A DNA stretch of 63,096 nt, from assembly GCA_030770425.1 (NCBI GenBank), contig JASJFT010000248.1:1-63096 (forward strand), written 5' to 3'. Position 1 is the first letter of the stretch; each line of letters begins with the position of its first letter. The notes beneath the pieces were generated by a model, which ran no database searches, was not told the origin of the DNA, and worked only from the letters and a program-made list of their open reading frames with translations. The stretch comes from Darksidea phi (lineage: Eukaryota; Ascomycota; Dothideomycetes; Pleosporales; Lentitheciaceae). The translations under genes and the position numbers were made by a program. This document shows, piece by piece, positions 12,480 to 25,742 of the stretch.

Positions 12480-15000
12480 GCTATTCTTTAGAAGAGAGGA
12501 TATTAACTATAAAATTATCTTTAAGAATAATATAAGTAAGTTTAATATAAGTTTACTTTATAATATATTTCTTAAATACTTAAAGCTACTAAAAGCTTAC
12601 TTAGAAGAGTACCTAAAAAAGGACTTTATTATAACTAATAATACTAACTTTATCTTATCTATTCTATTTACTAAAAAGCTAAGAAGGGGATAGAAGTTCT
12701 ATATTAACTATTAAAAAATTAATATAGTTATAAAGAAAGATATTATAACTATTTCCTTAATTAAAGAAATACTAATATAATTCTTTAAAGTAAAGATATT
12801 TACTAAGCTAGATATATATTAAGTCTTTTATTATATTAGACTAGATCCTAATATAAAGGACCTTATAACTTTTAAAATATAATATAGAAATTATAAATAT
12901 TATATTCTACCTTTTAGACTATATAATAGACTAAGAACCTTTTAATACTATATTAATTAAGTACTTAAGAATAAAATCGATAAGATCTATACTATTTATA
13001 TAAATAATATTTTAATCTACTTAAAAGACCCCTTTAAGTATAAGAAATATATAAGTAAAATTCTAGATAAGCTTAAGAAGACTAAATTATAAATTAATAT
13101 TAAAAAGAGCAAGTTTATAATTATTAAGGTAAAGTTTTTAAATTTTATTATTAATACTAAAGGAATTCGTATAGACCCTAATAAGATAGTAGTTATTAAA
13201 GATTAGAAGAAATCTATAATCTTAAAAGGGCTATAAGCTTATCTAGATTTCTATAACTACTATTATAAGTAGCTAAAAGATTATAGTCGTATAGTCTACC
13301 TATTTATTTAACTATTATAAAAGGGAAAATTCTATACCTTTAAATCTAAAGAATAATCTATATTTAAGTAAAGTAAGGTATTATTATATTTAAATATTAT
13401 TATAAGATATTACTTATCTTATTATAGGATCTATATAGAAATTAACGTAAGTAATAATATTCTAGTAAATATCTTTATATAGCTCTAAAATAATAAAATC
13501 TAATAATCTATAATCTACTTTATAAAGATAATAAAGTTTATAAAAATAAACTACGAGATTTATAATAAAGAGATACTTACGATTATAAGGGGTTTAAATA
13601 AATAAAAGATTTAGTTTATAAAATTATAACTAAATAAACCCTTTTAAGTTATTACTAATTACTAGATACTAAAGTATTTCTTAACTAAGTATAAACTAAC
13701 CTTATAATAGACTTATTAGACTAAGAAGCTTATAGACTACTATTATACTATTTATTATTACCTTAGAACTACTAATATTATTATAAATATCCTTTTTTAA
13801 AAATAAAAGAAATTAAAAACTTAAAAGGAAAAGATAAAGCTATTAGAACTTATATCTTTATTTTCTTTAGATAGGTCTCTACTATAATAGCTATCTTAAT
13901 AGCTACTATTAATACCTAGGATTCTAAGTATAGAATTAAAGCTTACTTTTATCTACTTCTTAACTATATATTTTACGAAAATTATATATATACTATACTC
14001 GAATTAGAGTAAGAATTAGTCTATTAAGAATATAAGTATCTATTCTTAACCCTATTTAAACTTCTTCTTTAAAAAGAGAAGTTAGTAGTATCTAAAGTAG
14101 GGTTCTTTAAGATCTATCTTATTTAGGCGATATATACTATATAGATTACTATTTATCTAGATATAAAGAAAATTATTAAGCTTTTAAGAAACCTATACTA
14201 TTAGAGTATAATAAATAAAAATATAAAATATTATATAAGGAACTATAAGTAGTATTAATAGAGTTATAAACTTTAAGATAAGATTCTAGATCTTCTTAAA
14301 CTACTTCCTATATCTAAGAGGATATAGGAAGATATCTTTATAGACTTTAAAAGCTTTCTAAAGAACTATAAGGAATATAATAACGTATTTATAGTAATAT
14401 ATAGATTATTAAAATATACTTTCTTATTATTTTACTTTAAGACTATTACTATTAAAGATATAGTTACTCTCTATTATATATATATATAACGAGTCTTTAG
14501 TCCTCTACGTACTATAATTTTAGATTAAAGCTTATAGTTTATATTAGATTTTATAAAAGAATTATATAAGTTTATAAAAATTAGTTAATTATTATTTATA
14601 ACTTACTATCTATAGACTAATAGTAATATAGAAGTTTTTAATTAATAGTTAGACTAATAATTACGCCCCTTTATAAATTTCTATTAAAATAATTAGTCTA
14701 ATCTTCTATCTAATATAGACTAGGTCTAGGTAATTCTTCTATATAATATAATAGGATTTTTTCTATTCGAGATCGAATTCGATTATAAGACTTATTATTA
14801 CTAGGACTAGTAAGAATATATTTATAAATCCTTTAAATTACTAAATAATATAATTATATAGATAGTCTAAGAGTTTATAAAAATCTAAGTTAATATAGTC
14901 TAATAGATTCGTAACTACGTCTAAGCTAATATTATAATAGCTTAGAAAGCCTAGAGCTAATAAGCTAATAAAAAATACTATCTCTTAGATTTTAATATAG
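12480..15000 (+). pseudogene. pol of element A: RT, RNase H and integrase (RIP-destroyed)
   Basis: This is the downstream half of A, resuming after nested element B. The RT finger region around 12655-12735 reads LFTKKLRRG, stop, KFYINY, equivalent to the gypsy KKPGGGLRFCVDYR block. The catalytic box is at 12994-13020 (IYINNILIY, from IYIDDILIY). RNase H is at 13549-13595 (NYEIYNKEILTIIRG, from YEIHDKELLAIV). Integrase core sequence runs from about 14286 to 14680 and includes NNVFIVIYRLLK, equivalent to NVFVVIDRLSK. Stop codons are frequent. Losses of Asp, Cys, His and Trp codons are exactly those expected from C-to-T and G-to-A changes at CA/TG. Confidence 0.88.
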
Positions 15001-15539
15001 GAGATTAAGTCTATATTATATCTAAGAGATTTACTATCTTAAGGTTAAGTCTAAAATTAGACTAGTAAATATACGAATCTTATCTTATTATTAACTAAAG
15101 ATATAACTTCTACGTAGTCTAGTTACCCTTTTATATAAAGATATATAATATTTTTTATATAGATAGATTATATAAAGCTATATAAGATCTATTATTTAGT
15201 TAAATACTCTTTAAAGAATTAGTTATAGAAGTAAATAGGTATTCTAAGTAGCTAATAGTCTATATTCTTAATAGTCGGATCGTTTATAGTAAGCTCTACT
15301 ATTAAATAGAATAGATAGACTATAATCTAGATCTAATTTATTATCTAATAAGCGATTTTATAAATATAGTTTAAAAAGTAAAAGAGTTCTATAATAAGTA
15401 CTTTAATAAGCTAGATCTATCTAAATAGCTAGTCTAGTAGCTAGAAGTTATATTATAAGATAAGTTCTTTAGCCCCTAGTTATAGGATAAGATACTAGTT
15501 AAGATAGAAATCTAGAAAAATTACTAATACTAAGTATAG

Positions 15540-15850
15540 GCCTCTATCCTTTATAGTCTACTAAAATAAATAGTATAATATCTAAAGCTTAGAATAATTA
15601 TCTCTAAGCTTAGAATACCTTTCTTTTATAATTTATTAAAATAGATAGTATATAGCTTAGAGCTTATAGTAATTACCCCTAAGTTTAGAATATCTTTCTT
15701 TTATAATCTACTAAAATAGGTAGTATATAGTCTAAAGCTTATAGTAATTATCCCTAAGCTTAGAACTCCCCTTCTTTATAGTCTATTAAAATAGATAGTA
15801 TAATACCTAGAGTCTATAGTAACTACCTCTAAGCTTAAAGTACCCCTCTA
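15540..15850 (+). repeat. Four-copy 75-bp tandem repeat near the 3' end of element A
   Basis: The anchor TARTYTAYTAAAAT recurs at 15554, 15629, 15704 and 15779, a constant period of 75 bp. Each unit also carries copies of CTAAGYTTAGAA. It lies between the integrase and the 3' LTR. The copies differ by transitions only as far as I compared them. Element C has lost this part, so it cannot be checked there. Confidence 0.8.
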
Positions 15851-16271
15851 TAGCCTTACTTTACTATAAATAGAAATATAGAAGGAGTAAGCCTTACTCT
15901 TTAGTAGGACTATATATATATAACTTCTAGATAATATAAAAAACTAAGTTACTAGCGTTCTTTTATATATTCTATAATATTCTTTAAATATATTAAGCGT
16001 ATTATATAGTATATATATTAGAAAAATATTTTTTAAATAATAATTTATATAATAAAATAAGTAGATATATATAGGGCTATATAATATTAATATACTCTAA
16101 AAATAATCTAGAGGGTACTAATTAAATCGTTTTTTAAGTAGGGAGTAATAGATATAAATATCTACCTATTCCTTCTACCTCTTCTCCCCCCCCTTCTAAA
16201 AAAAGTGTTTTTTCTTAATTATTCGTTTACTAGGCCCTTAAGGATAAGGCCTTATTCTAGAAGGAAGATAA

Positions 16272-16539
16272 TATTACGATCTATTCCCTAGATAATCTAG
16301 TTATTTTACTTATTTTCTATTTTAATTAGTAGATTAGATAATCCTAAGGATTAGTCTAATAGATAGTTAGCTTATTTAGTATACTAAGCTCTATTTAGGT
16401 ATAAGAACCCCCTATTCTTATATTCTTATAGCGCTATCTTAGAATAGCTTTAATATATCGATTCTACTATTAGTTAATTAGAAGGCTACTTTAGCTATTA
16501 TAACTTTTAGTTAATTATACTTAGTCCTAGGGTCTTATA
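16272..16539 (+). repeat. 3' LTR of element A
   Basis: It is 268 bp, beginning TATTACGATC after a purine-rich stretch (AGAAGGAAGATAA) and ending GTCTTATA. It is identical in length to both LTRs of element C. Confidence 0.9.
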
Positions 16540-19500
16540 AAGTCTAGTATTAGTATATATATAATTTTTTAAAGATATTTTAGCTAGTATCTTATACTTA
16601 AGTCTAAAAGGGTAATAATTATCTCTATAGCTATTAGTATAGTAGAGTATATAATATTAATTAATTTATTAATAGATTAATCTATAGTAGAAAGGATTAG
16701 AGGTACTATACTTATAAGAATTTAATTAAGAAGATCTTTTAGAACTTTATTACTAAGAACTTCTAGTAAAAAAACTATTTATAGTTTATTTTTTACTCTA
16801 TTATTAGAAGTATTATTTTTATTTAGTTAGTTCTTTAGTATTCTACTTAATATATTTAATTATATAGCTTTTAAGCCTAGTCGATAAATAATCCTAAAGT
16901 TAAATTATAATAGAAACTTCGACTAGTAAACTTAATATTATAATAGTATCTTTATAATTATAAAGTATTCTAAGTTCTTATAATTAATAATAATTTTAAA
17001 TAGTTTTATAGTTTCTTAAAGTTCTAATTACTATTCTTCTAAGAACTTAATAATTATTAATAATTCTTTATTATAGATTTTATAATTATATTAAGTAGTA
17101 CTATATTTACTTAAAAAGTAGACGACTATATATAGAATACTATTATTATTATATTAGAAGAGAATATCGCCTAATATCTAATTAAAAGTATTAGTTTCTA
17201 AGACTATTTTCTTAGTAAAGTTATATATTACTAGTACTAATACTATAATAAAGGAATTCTTAAGCGACTTAAAGATAATTATCTATTTAGTAGTCTAGTT
17301 CTATAGGATATTCTTATATAAAAGTTTATTAAGTAGAATATATATCTTTAAAAAGTCTTAAATAAAGTATTAGTAAAAGTTTATAAAACTTAGGAATTTC
17401 TATAAATTCTTTAGATAAGAGGGTTATATCTATTTTAAAATTATAGTAACTTTTTTAAAGTCTATTTTAATATTATTAAAAAAGATAATAAATTTAAGAT
17501 ATTTAATCTTTATAACCTCGAACTTATATTTATAGATATTAATTTAAAGACTAATATTAATTAATCTCTAGACTACTTCTCGAATATACTTTTAGTATTC
17601 TTTTTTATTTTTTAAATAAACTAAGATATTATTAAGATATATAGTATAGATATAGTCTAGTAGATTATAAAGAATATAATTAATATAGTTTTAGAAGAAT
17701 ACTAGTATATTATAAAGACTAAAAGTTATAACTAAGATTTTAAAAAGTCTAAAATATATAATAAATACTATTTTCTACTTATATTCTTTAATAATATATA
17801 ATTTATTAAAGATAATAATAATATTAAGTTTAGTATATATCTTTATATTATAGAGAGTATTAAGAGTTACTTAAATAAGAAATAATAAGTAGTAGTTTTT
17901 AATAGTAATATTATTTAGACCTTTATAGTCTTAATATATACGTACTTCTCTATTTAGTTTTATTACTAGAAGTAGAGGGGTAGTATATCGCGTATAGAAT
18001 TTTTAAATAAAACCCTTATTTAGATTATTATCTAGCTATTTACGTATAACTCGAAGTTTAAATAAAGAAAAGAATTAATTCTTTTAATATAGAGGTTTTT
18101 TATCTAAGATAATATTAATCTTATAATCCTATACTTATCTTAGTAGAAGTTCGTCTACTTTTCTTAGAAGAAATCCGACTACTATATTTCTTAGCTATTC
18201 TAGAAGTTTCTTTTTTAGCTCGTAATTAGATAGAAATAGTTTCCTTACTAGAAATTTATTAATATCTAATTCTTTAATATCTTAAAGGTATAGGATATAT
18301 TTATAATTAATAAGAAATTTATAAAACTATAGTAGAAACTTATCTAGAAGATTAGGTATAATTTTACTATTTAGAATACTTTTAAATTCTTCTTTAGTAA
18401 AGTTTAGAATTTAATCTTCTTCTTTTTTTAGTAATATTTTAAGTACTTAGTCTAGCTTATTCTATATAATATAGGTAGCTTTTATATTAGCTTATTTATA
18501 GAATTATATAAAGGTTATAGCTCGTATAAAATAAATATTAAAGAAATTAAAAGGTTTATAATTTAGTTTAGTTAGTAGAGGGATACTAAGTAATAGTAGT
18601 AGTTTTTTCTTAAATTTCTTTAAGTTAACTCGACGTTTACCTACTTATATAGCTAAAAGTAGTTTAGTTATAGTATAATTTTATACTATAATTATTTAAT
18701 ATTTTAGAATTTTTTTATATTTAGTATCTAAGTTTCTTATTCTATAGTAGAAGTAGTTTAGTATAAGTTTAAGGGGTAGATCTATTAGAATCTCTTTATT
18801 TAGTTAGTAAAGATTATACTTATTAATATCCTTAATATATAAAGATAGTTAATAATTTATTATATTAGTATATAGCTTAGAGTATAGTAGTTTAGTTATA
18901 TTTTTACTAGAGGGGGTAGTTAAGAAAGCTATTTATATAATCTTAGTTCTATAATAATAGTATTTCTTATAGTACTAAGAATCTATATTAACTATTATTA
19001 ATATCTAATTAATAGATAGGTTATATTTTTAAAGCTAAGAAAGACTAAGGATAATAGAAGTATTTTAGACTAGATTAATAATATATAGTAAGTAGTTTTT
19101 ATAGTAGTTTTTAATCTATATAGATAAAATAGTATATTAAATAAGTATATTATTAATTTAACTATTAACTAGTAAGAGCTTTCTTAGAAAGGATATAGTA
19201 TAGATATTAATAGTATATTTTTAAGTAAAAGTTTAGTTAAGAAAGATAATAGCTAAGTATCTATTATTAATAAGACTTTATATATTAATAGTAGTATATA
19301 TAAGTAAGAAAGAAGTATAAATAAATAATAATTTACTATTTATAGATCTAAGTTAAAGAGGGGTCTTTTTACTTAGAATAGTCTAAATCTAGTATAGTTA
19401 TTCGTTTAATAATTCTTTTCTATCTAACCTCTAATTATAATAATAACTAGAGATTATATATTTTTTAAGTTATTAATATAAGAGGTACTTATAAAAGATA

Positions 19501-21300
19501 ATACTAAATTAACTAGTATATTAGTATAGAGGGCTTTAGTCTTAGATATAGAAGTTTTAGTTCTAGTATATCCTTAGGATTAATCTATAATATAGTTAAA
19601 GAAGGGATTATTAATTATATATTAATAAGGGGATTAGTTATTAGTATTCTAGTTATTATATTAAAACTAGGGGCGGTTATACTAGAATTATATATATTAG
19701 TTCTAGGCCTACTAGTATTAAAGGTATTAAGACTAGATATACGTTATTTATTAGTCCTAAGATATTTATTATATAGCTTACCCTTAGTCTTAAACTCTAC
19801 TAAATTACTTATTATTTTTTTTCTTTTTAAGGTATATATTCTTATAATAGCCTAGTTTATTATAATAGAAGTAGGTATTAGTAATCTTATATTCTTTATA
19901 GGAGATATATAGAATATATATTATATTTAAGATTATAGAGTTACTAATATAAATTAAGACTATTATTAAAAAGAAAAATATAGATATAAAAACTAACTAG
20001 AGGGTATTACTTAATTAGTTATTATTTAAATAGAAGCTAGTACGTATACTCTTAATATATTCTTCTACTTATTTTCTTTTTTAGATTTATATAAAGAGCT
20101 TTATTTATCTCTTATAGTCTATATAGTTTAGTTATTTTTCTTAAAAGATAGTTATAATATCTAGTATAGTAGAGACTTTAGTATATAAGACTTAGACTTT
20201 TTTTATATTAGTTTTTTCTACTTTAGTAGTCTATTTATAAAATTTAGCTTAAAAGTCTAATAATAACTAGTCGTCTATAATAACTTTATTAAATATAGTA
20301 CTTATCTCGATTTATTTATTAGAGATAATATAGTAGATATTAAGAATCTTTTATAGATTAGTAGTAGTTTACTATTTCTATTTAGTTAGGTTATCTAGAT
20401 TAGACTATATAATATTAAATTAATTATAATAAATATCGAGTATATTACTAGATATAAGACTAAAGATATATTAAATATATTTAAATTTTATATTAAAGAT
20501 TACTCTATTTATAGTATAAATACTATAGATATTATATTTCTAATTTTTATACTTAGTTTAGTACTTACTTATAAACTTATTAGCTCTATTAAATTTATTA
20601 AAGTTAGTAGTAAGATAATAATAAGAGGTATAGATAGAGGTCTAGATATATAGAATATTAACTTTATTCTAAAGCTACTAAATAACTTAGTATACTTCTT
20701 TAAGATCTATAGTAAGAAAGAAAATATAGTATTATACTCCTATATCTAGGATATTTAGTATAGCTTTAATACTATAATAAGTTAAGGAAATAGATTTCTT
20801 ATTTCCTAATATAATTAATATAGTAGGGTTACTTACTATACCTTTTATTTAAATAAGAGAGACTAGTATAAAAATCTAATTAATTATAGTAACGAGTTAC
20901 TCGTTCTACTAGTATTACTAGTCTTTAGTAGTTATAGTAATTTTAGTATTTTTAAAGTTCTTAGAATTCTTAATATTCTTAGTATTCTAGATATTCTTAA
21001 TATTCTAGGTATAATATAGATCTTAGGTCTAACTTAGTATCTTTTAGATTTAAGATAGTTAATTAGACTATTAAAGGAGTATTTTATTCTAGTAGTAAAA
21101 TTAAAAGGGAGAATAGTATAAACTATTATAGTATAGATATATTAGGACTAAGATAAAATATAAGTTATACTATAAAGGACTAATACTAAAACGAATAGAA
21201 GTTATATATACCTAATATAATAAGATTTAATAAAGAGAATACTATAACTATAGATATAGTATATAATAGATATAAATAGTTATAAGTTAGTATTATAATA
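16540..21300 (-). mobile_element. Element D1: Ty3/gypsy retrotransposon, 3'-truncated, RIP-mutated
   Basis: D1 is homologous to D2 from D2 position about 38515 to its 5' LTR. It reads right to left: 5' LTR 21124-21300, gag region, protease, and RT with the catalytic box at about 17615-17641 (minus frame YLNNILVY). The RNase H part continues toward 16600. The integrase and 3' LTR are absent because element A begins at 16539. A probably inserted into D1, with the rest lost beyond the contig. A 12-bp minisatellite (variants of TTCTTAGTATTC) occurs at about 20950-21010, and also in D2. Confidence 0.85.
21124..21300 (-). repeat. 5' LTR of element D1
   Basis: It is 177 bp and matches the D2 LTRs at 36403-36579 and 43094-43270. 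On the + strand it starts TATTATAGTATAGATA and ends AGTATTATAATA. E sequence follows directly on its right. Confidence 0.88.
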
Positions 21301-23563
21301 CTTTTAAATTTAAATAAAGAGGGAATTTCTAAGAACTAGTATAAATTACTATTTAAACCTTTTAGTAGATAGTATCTTCTTTAACTATAGAGCTTTATAA
21401 TACTTTTAGATCTAATAGAAATAAAGATAATAAAGAGATAAAAGTATCTTTTTCTTCTAAAAGTCTTACGAGGAGGACTCTAATAATTAAAACTAATAAT
21501 ACTTTTAAACGTTCTAATTCTATAAACTATAGTAGTTAAAAGTACTATAACTTTATTCTTTTATTTAAACTATTCTATAGAATATTTTATTCTCTACGAG
21601 ATAAGATATCTACTTTAGTATTAGTACTTTCTAGGTAATACTCTAGGGTTATATTAATCTAATTTAAAATATCTAACTAATAGATATATTTTTTACTAAG
21701 TTATCTAGTTATAGTAAAGTACTTTAGATTTCTATAGTCTATTATTACTCTAATATAGAATACTATTTAGAGTTTACTATTCTATTCCTCTATATATTTA
21801 ATAATAATAAGTAATTCTTTATCGTAAATAGTATAGTTACTCTTTATTAATAAGTTCCCTATTAAGAAGTAAGCTACTATCTTTATAACTTTATTAGTTT
21901 TAATTTAAAATAGTATCCTATCTATAGCTTATTTAGAGGTATTTACTTCTAAAATAGTTTCTAATTCTAGATTAAAATAGACTAGTATAGGTTCTATAGT
22001 AAATATACTCTTTAGAATTTTAAAAACTTTTTATTATTCTTTTTCTTATATAAACTTTATATCCTTATTTATTAGTTTAATAAGTAAAGCTATAATCTTA
22101 GAGAAGTTCTTAATAAATTAATAATAAAAGTTAATAAATTTAATAAAACTCTAAATACCTTTAATAGATATTAGAAGAACCTACTCTTAAATAACTTTAA
22201 TCTTTTCTAGATTTATACTAATTCTTTTCTTTACCTTAATAATATATTTAAGATATTAGATCTTTCTTATACTAAACTTAGTTTTTTTAATATCTAGATA
22301 TAGACCTATAATTTCTAGCTTCTTAATTATTTCTTAAACTTTAGTTTTATAGTTCTTCTTACTTCTAAAGAAATAGATAAAAATATTATTAATAAATATA
22401 AAATAGAAATTATTAATAAATTTATAAAATATAAAGTTAATATATTTCTAAAAGGTACTAGGTATATTTATTAATCTAAATAGAGTAACTAGCTACTTAT
22501 ATAATTTAAAGTATATATAAAAGATAGTTTTTTACTTATCTTTTTTAATAATCTAAATTTTATAGAAGGTCTAAATAATATTTAGTTTAATATATTATTT
22601 AGTCTTTTTAATTTATTTAAGAGTTTCTTTAATAAGAGAAAGTAGATAATAGTCCTTTTATATTATTATATTTAGTACTTAGTAGTCTATATAAAATTAA
22701 AGATCTTCTTTTAGTTTTTTTATAAAGAGTATAGAAGTAGCTATACTAGATCTACTTATATAGATAAATCCTTTATTAAGGTAAAAGATTAATTCTTTTT
22801 ATAAAATAAGAAGCTTCTTCTTTAATATACTATATAGAGATTTCTATAAGACTTCTAATATCTTTCTATTCTTTTTAATTAGTTTAATTATATAATCTAT
22901 ACTACTTTCTTAGTATAATAGTAACTTATTTATTTCTTTTTATAAGAGAATTCTATATAAGTCCTTTATAAAAAAAGAAAGAAGTTTTTTTAAATCTAAC
23001 TTCTTCTTTAAAGTAAGAGCTTTCTAGATATTTACTATTAAGACTATAAAAGTATATAGTATATTACTCTTTTTTTTAAATCTCTATACTAAAGTTATAA
23101 AAACTAGTACTTCTATAATTTAGAATTTTATAATTAGTTTCTTCTTTTTTTTACTTTTTACTCTAGCTCTAGTTAAGTATAAGTAGATAGATTTCTTTAT
23201 AAAAACTAGAATTATACTATTTTTATTAATCTATAGTCTTTTTAGAATTATATTATACTTATTATTTTTATTAAATATATATAACTATATCTCTTTAGTA
23301 TATTCTTTAATATTAATTTTTAATTATACTACTCTTTATATATATTATCTTTTTTTATTTATTCCTATAATAGATTAGCTTCTAAGTAATTTTATACTCT
23401 TTAGATTACTTTTCTAAATAAAAAATAAGAATATAAATTTAAATATAAAATAGTTAGAGTTAATTATAGTAAATATAAATATAACTCTATTTATAAGTAA
23501 ATATACTATAATTAAACTACTATTTAACTATTTTCTTTAAAATTTTATAAAATTCTTAATTAT
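21301..23563 (-). mobile_element. Element E, 3' part: Ty3/gypsy RNase H and RT (RIP-mutated)
   Basis: Reading the minus strand, RNase H is at 21715-21750 (frame IIDYRNLKYF, equivalent to ITDHRNLEYF). RT is at about 22200-22780, with the catalytic box at 22370-22401 (INNIFIYF) and an upstream block equivalent to FCVDYRALN. The sequence differs from A, B and D, so E is a fourth family. No integrase is present. D1's LTR abuts the RNase H side, suggesting that D1 landed in E or replaced its end. The element resumes at 35289 beyond B'. I could not identify LTRs for E. Confidence 0.75.
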
Positions 23564-23568
23564 TCTTC

Positions 23569-23754
23569 TATAGAGTACGTATAGATAGATAGATATAGAA
23601 ATACTAAGGTAGTAAAAGGGTTATATTCGGATAGAGATAAGATAAATTCTTAAGGAGATATAATAGTAGAACGTAGAACTATATAGAATCTAGTACGTAA
23701 CTATAACTAGGTTAATAATAATCTAAAAGTCCTCTAGTAGAAGTAGATATAATA
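23569..23754 (-). repeat. 3' LTR of element B'
   Basis: It is the reverse complement of the B LTR. On the + strand its right edge is followed by CCTCCCCCTTTTTT, the complement of a polypurine tract. TCTTC lies immediately to the left. Confidence 0.92.
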
Positions 23755-25474
23755 TAGCCTCCCCCTTTTTTAAAGACTATCCCGGCTCTTATAGAAAGTT
23801 ATTTACTACGATATATTTTATTAATTCTTTTACTTTCTTTAAAAAAGTTTATCTAAGTATCTATACTCCTAAAAAATCCTATTTTTAAGAAAAAAATAAT
23901 TTTATAGAGAAGACTCTTTAGGTATTTAGTATCTACGTTATACTCTATTATCTTAATAGGGGGTTTTTATAGTCTTTCTAACCTTATAGTCCTTAACCTT
24001 AATCTTATAATATATAGTTAGTTTAATCGAAAAGTATATATAACTTAAGTATTAATCTATTATTAATATATATTTATAACTTTTACCTATTATTATTATA
24101 GCTTATAGTCTATATATATTCTTATAAATTCTTATACTAGTAGTAATAATATTACTACTTCCCTTATAGATAATTTTTAGTAACTTCTATTTAATAAATA
24201 CTTATTATCTTTATAAGAGAGTTATTTACTAAGTATAATCTTTATAATTATTCTATTTACTTATAATATCTTTATAAAGACTTCGGAACTAGTCTAAACT
24301 TTATTTAATTTAATCTTAATATCTATTATAATAGTATAATCTAGTAGTACTTAATAATTACTAGCTACTATCTATTATAATTTATAATTATATTAAATTA
24401 CTTATTTATTTATAGCTTCTTTAGTAAGAGAAAGTCCGTTTATATCTTTATAAATATTTATTTAAAAGATAATAGATTATTATATATTATATCTCTTTAG
24501 ATACCTTTATTTTTATATTTTAGACTTTTACTAGTAAGTATTTAGAGTACTATTAGTTTAAATATAAAATAGTCTCTCTTAGTATAAGTATAAGAAGGTA
24601 TATCTATTTCTAGATTTCTCTACTTTATTTCTTAATACTTTTAAGATCCTACCCCTTATTATAATTACCTCTACTAGTTAGTATAGTAATACTACTCTTT
24701 CTAAGTATATCTATACTCTTTCTATCTATTTAAAGTCTTAATTTTCTCTTATATATTATTAGTATATAAATTACCTCCTTTAGTTTATATAGAAGTTTAA
24801 TATAGCTAAATTTTATTAAATTACTTTAAGTAACTAGTACTAGAAGATTAATATCTATACTATCTATAGTAGGTATAAAGCTTACTATTAGACTTACTTA
24901 ATAATATATACTAGTCTTCTCCTCTTCTCGTTAATATAGTTCTACTAATAATTTATATAGATTAAGTCTACTTTCTATTATTACTTTAACCTTTTTACCT
25001 TTACTATTAAGTATACCTAGTATTATAATATCTAAGCTACTTATAATAATAAGAATATAGATTCTAATATACTTAAGAAGATTTAGTAGAATATATAGTT
25101 CTATACTTTTAATATTAATATTAGTTAGAACTAATATAAGACTAAGTAGAAGTATTTAATTAAGAATACTAATAATAAGATAGAATTATACTAGGCTATA
25201 GCTACGGCGTATAAGCTTAACTTTTAATATTATTAGATATATTCTACTATTTTTTTAATAACTTCCTATACTAATTTCTCTAGTATAGACTAGGTAATAT
25301 TAGCTATCTAGTATCTATTAACTTCGTAGTTTCTACTATTTATAAGACTTACTTTATTAAGTACGACTTCTTAATTAATATACCTCTTAAGATTACTAAT
25401 TATAAGTATTATTAGTACTATTATAGTCCTAATATTTCTAATAAAAATATTATTAATAAAGGTATAATATCTAT

Positions 25475-25742
25475 TATTACGGCCCGTTCTCTAGATAATC
25501 TAGTTATTTTACTTATTTTCTATTTTAGTTAGTAGATTAGGTAATCCTAAGGATTAGTCTAATAGTTAATTAGTCTATTTAGCGCGCTAAGCCCTATTTA
25601 GGTATAAGAACCCCTTATTCTTATACCCTTATAGCGCTATCTTAGAATAGCTTTAATATACTAATTCTACTATTAGTTAATTAGAAGGCTACCTTAGCTA
25701 TTATAACTCCTAGTTAATTATATTTAGTCCTAGGGTCTTATA
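25475..25742 (+). repeat. 5' LTR of element C
   Basis: It is 268 bp, starting TATTACGGCC and ending GGGTCTTATA. TCTAT precedes it directly. Confidence 0.92.

Larger units (their letters stand above)
76..16539 (+). mobile_element. Element A: Ty3/gypsy LTR retrotransposon, RIP-mutated, interrupted by element B
   Basis: The element has a 268-bp LTR at the right (16272-16539) and a 5'-truncated copy at the left (76-285). The LTR begins TATTACGA, which I read as TGTTACGA after RIP and which is typical of fungal Ty3/gypsy elements. Element B is inserted at 3562-12140, so A itself is about 7.9 kb. Domain order on the + strand is gag region (about 700-2800), then, after B, reverse transcriptase, RNase H and integrase (12480-15000). 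This order is gypsy-like, not copia-like. All frames are full of TAA/TAG from mutated CAA, CAG and TGG codons. Its right end adjoins D1, which suggests A inserted into D1 and that the left part of D1 has been lost from this contig. Confidence 0.9.

Noticed and set aside
15540..15850. CRISPR-like array
   Set aside because: The 75-bp units are contiguous tandem copies without unique spacers, inside a fungal retrotransposon.
15908..16539. A longer, roughly 640-bp LTR for elements A and C
   Set aside because: The similarity between A and C does start near 15908 and 27972, but the 5' LTR of C with its target duplication begins at 25475, which fixes the LTR at 268 bp. The extra sequence is internal.
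21124..21300. This LTR as the 3' LTR of element E
   Set aside because: The internal sequence on its left matches D2 next to its 5' LTR, so it belongs to D1. E has no space for an integrase before it.
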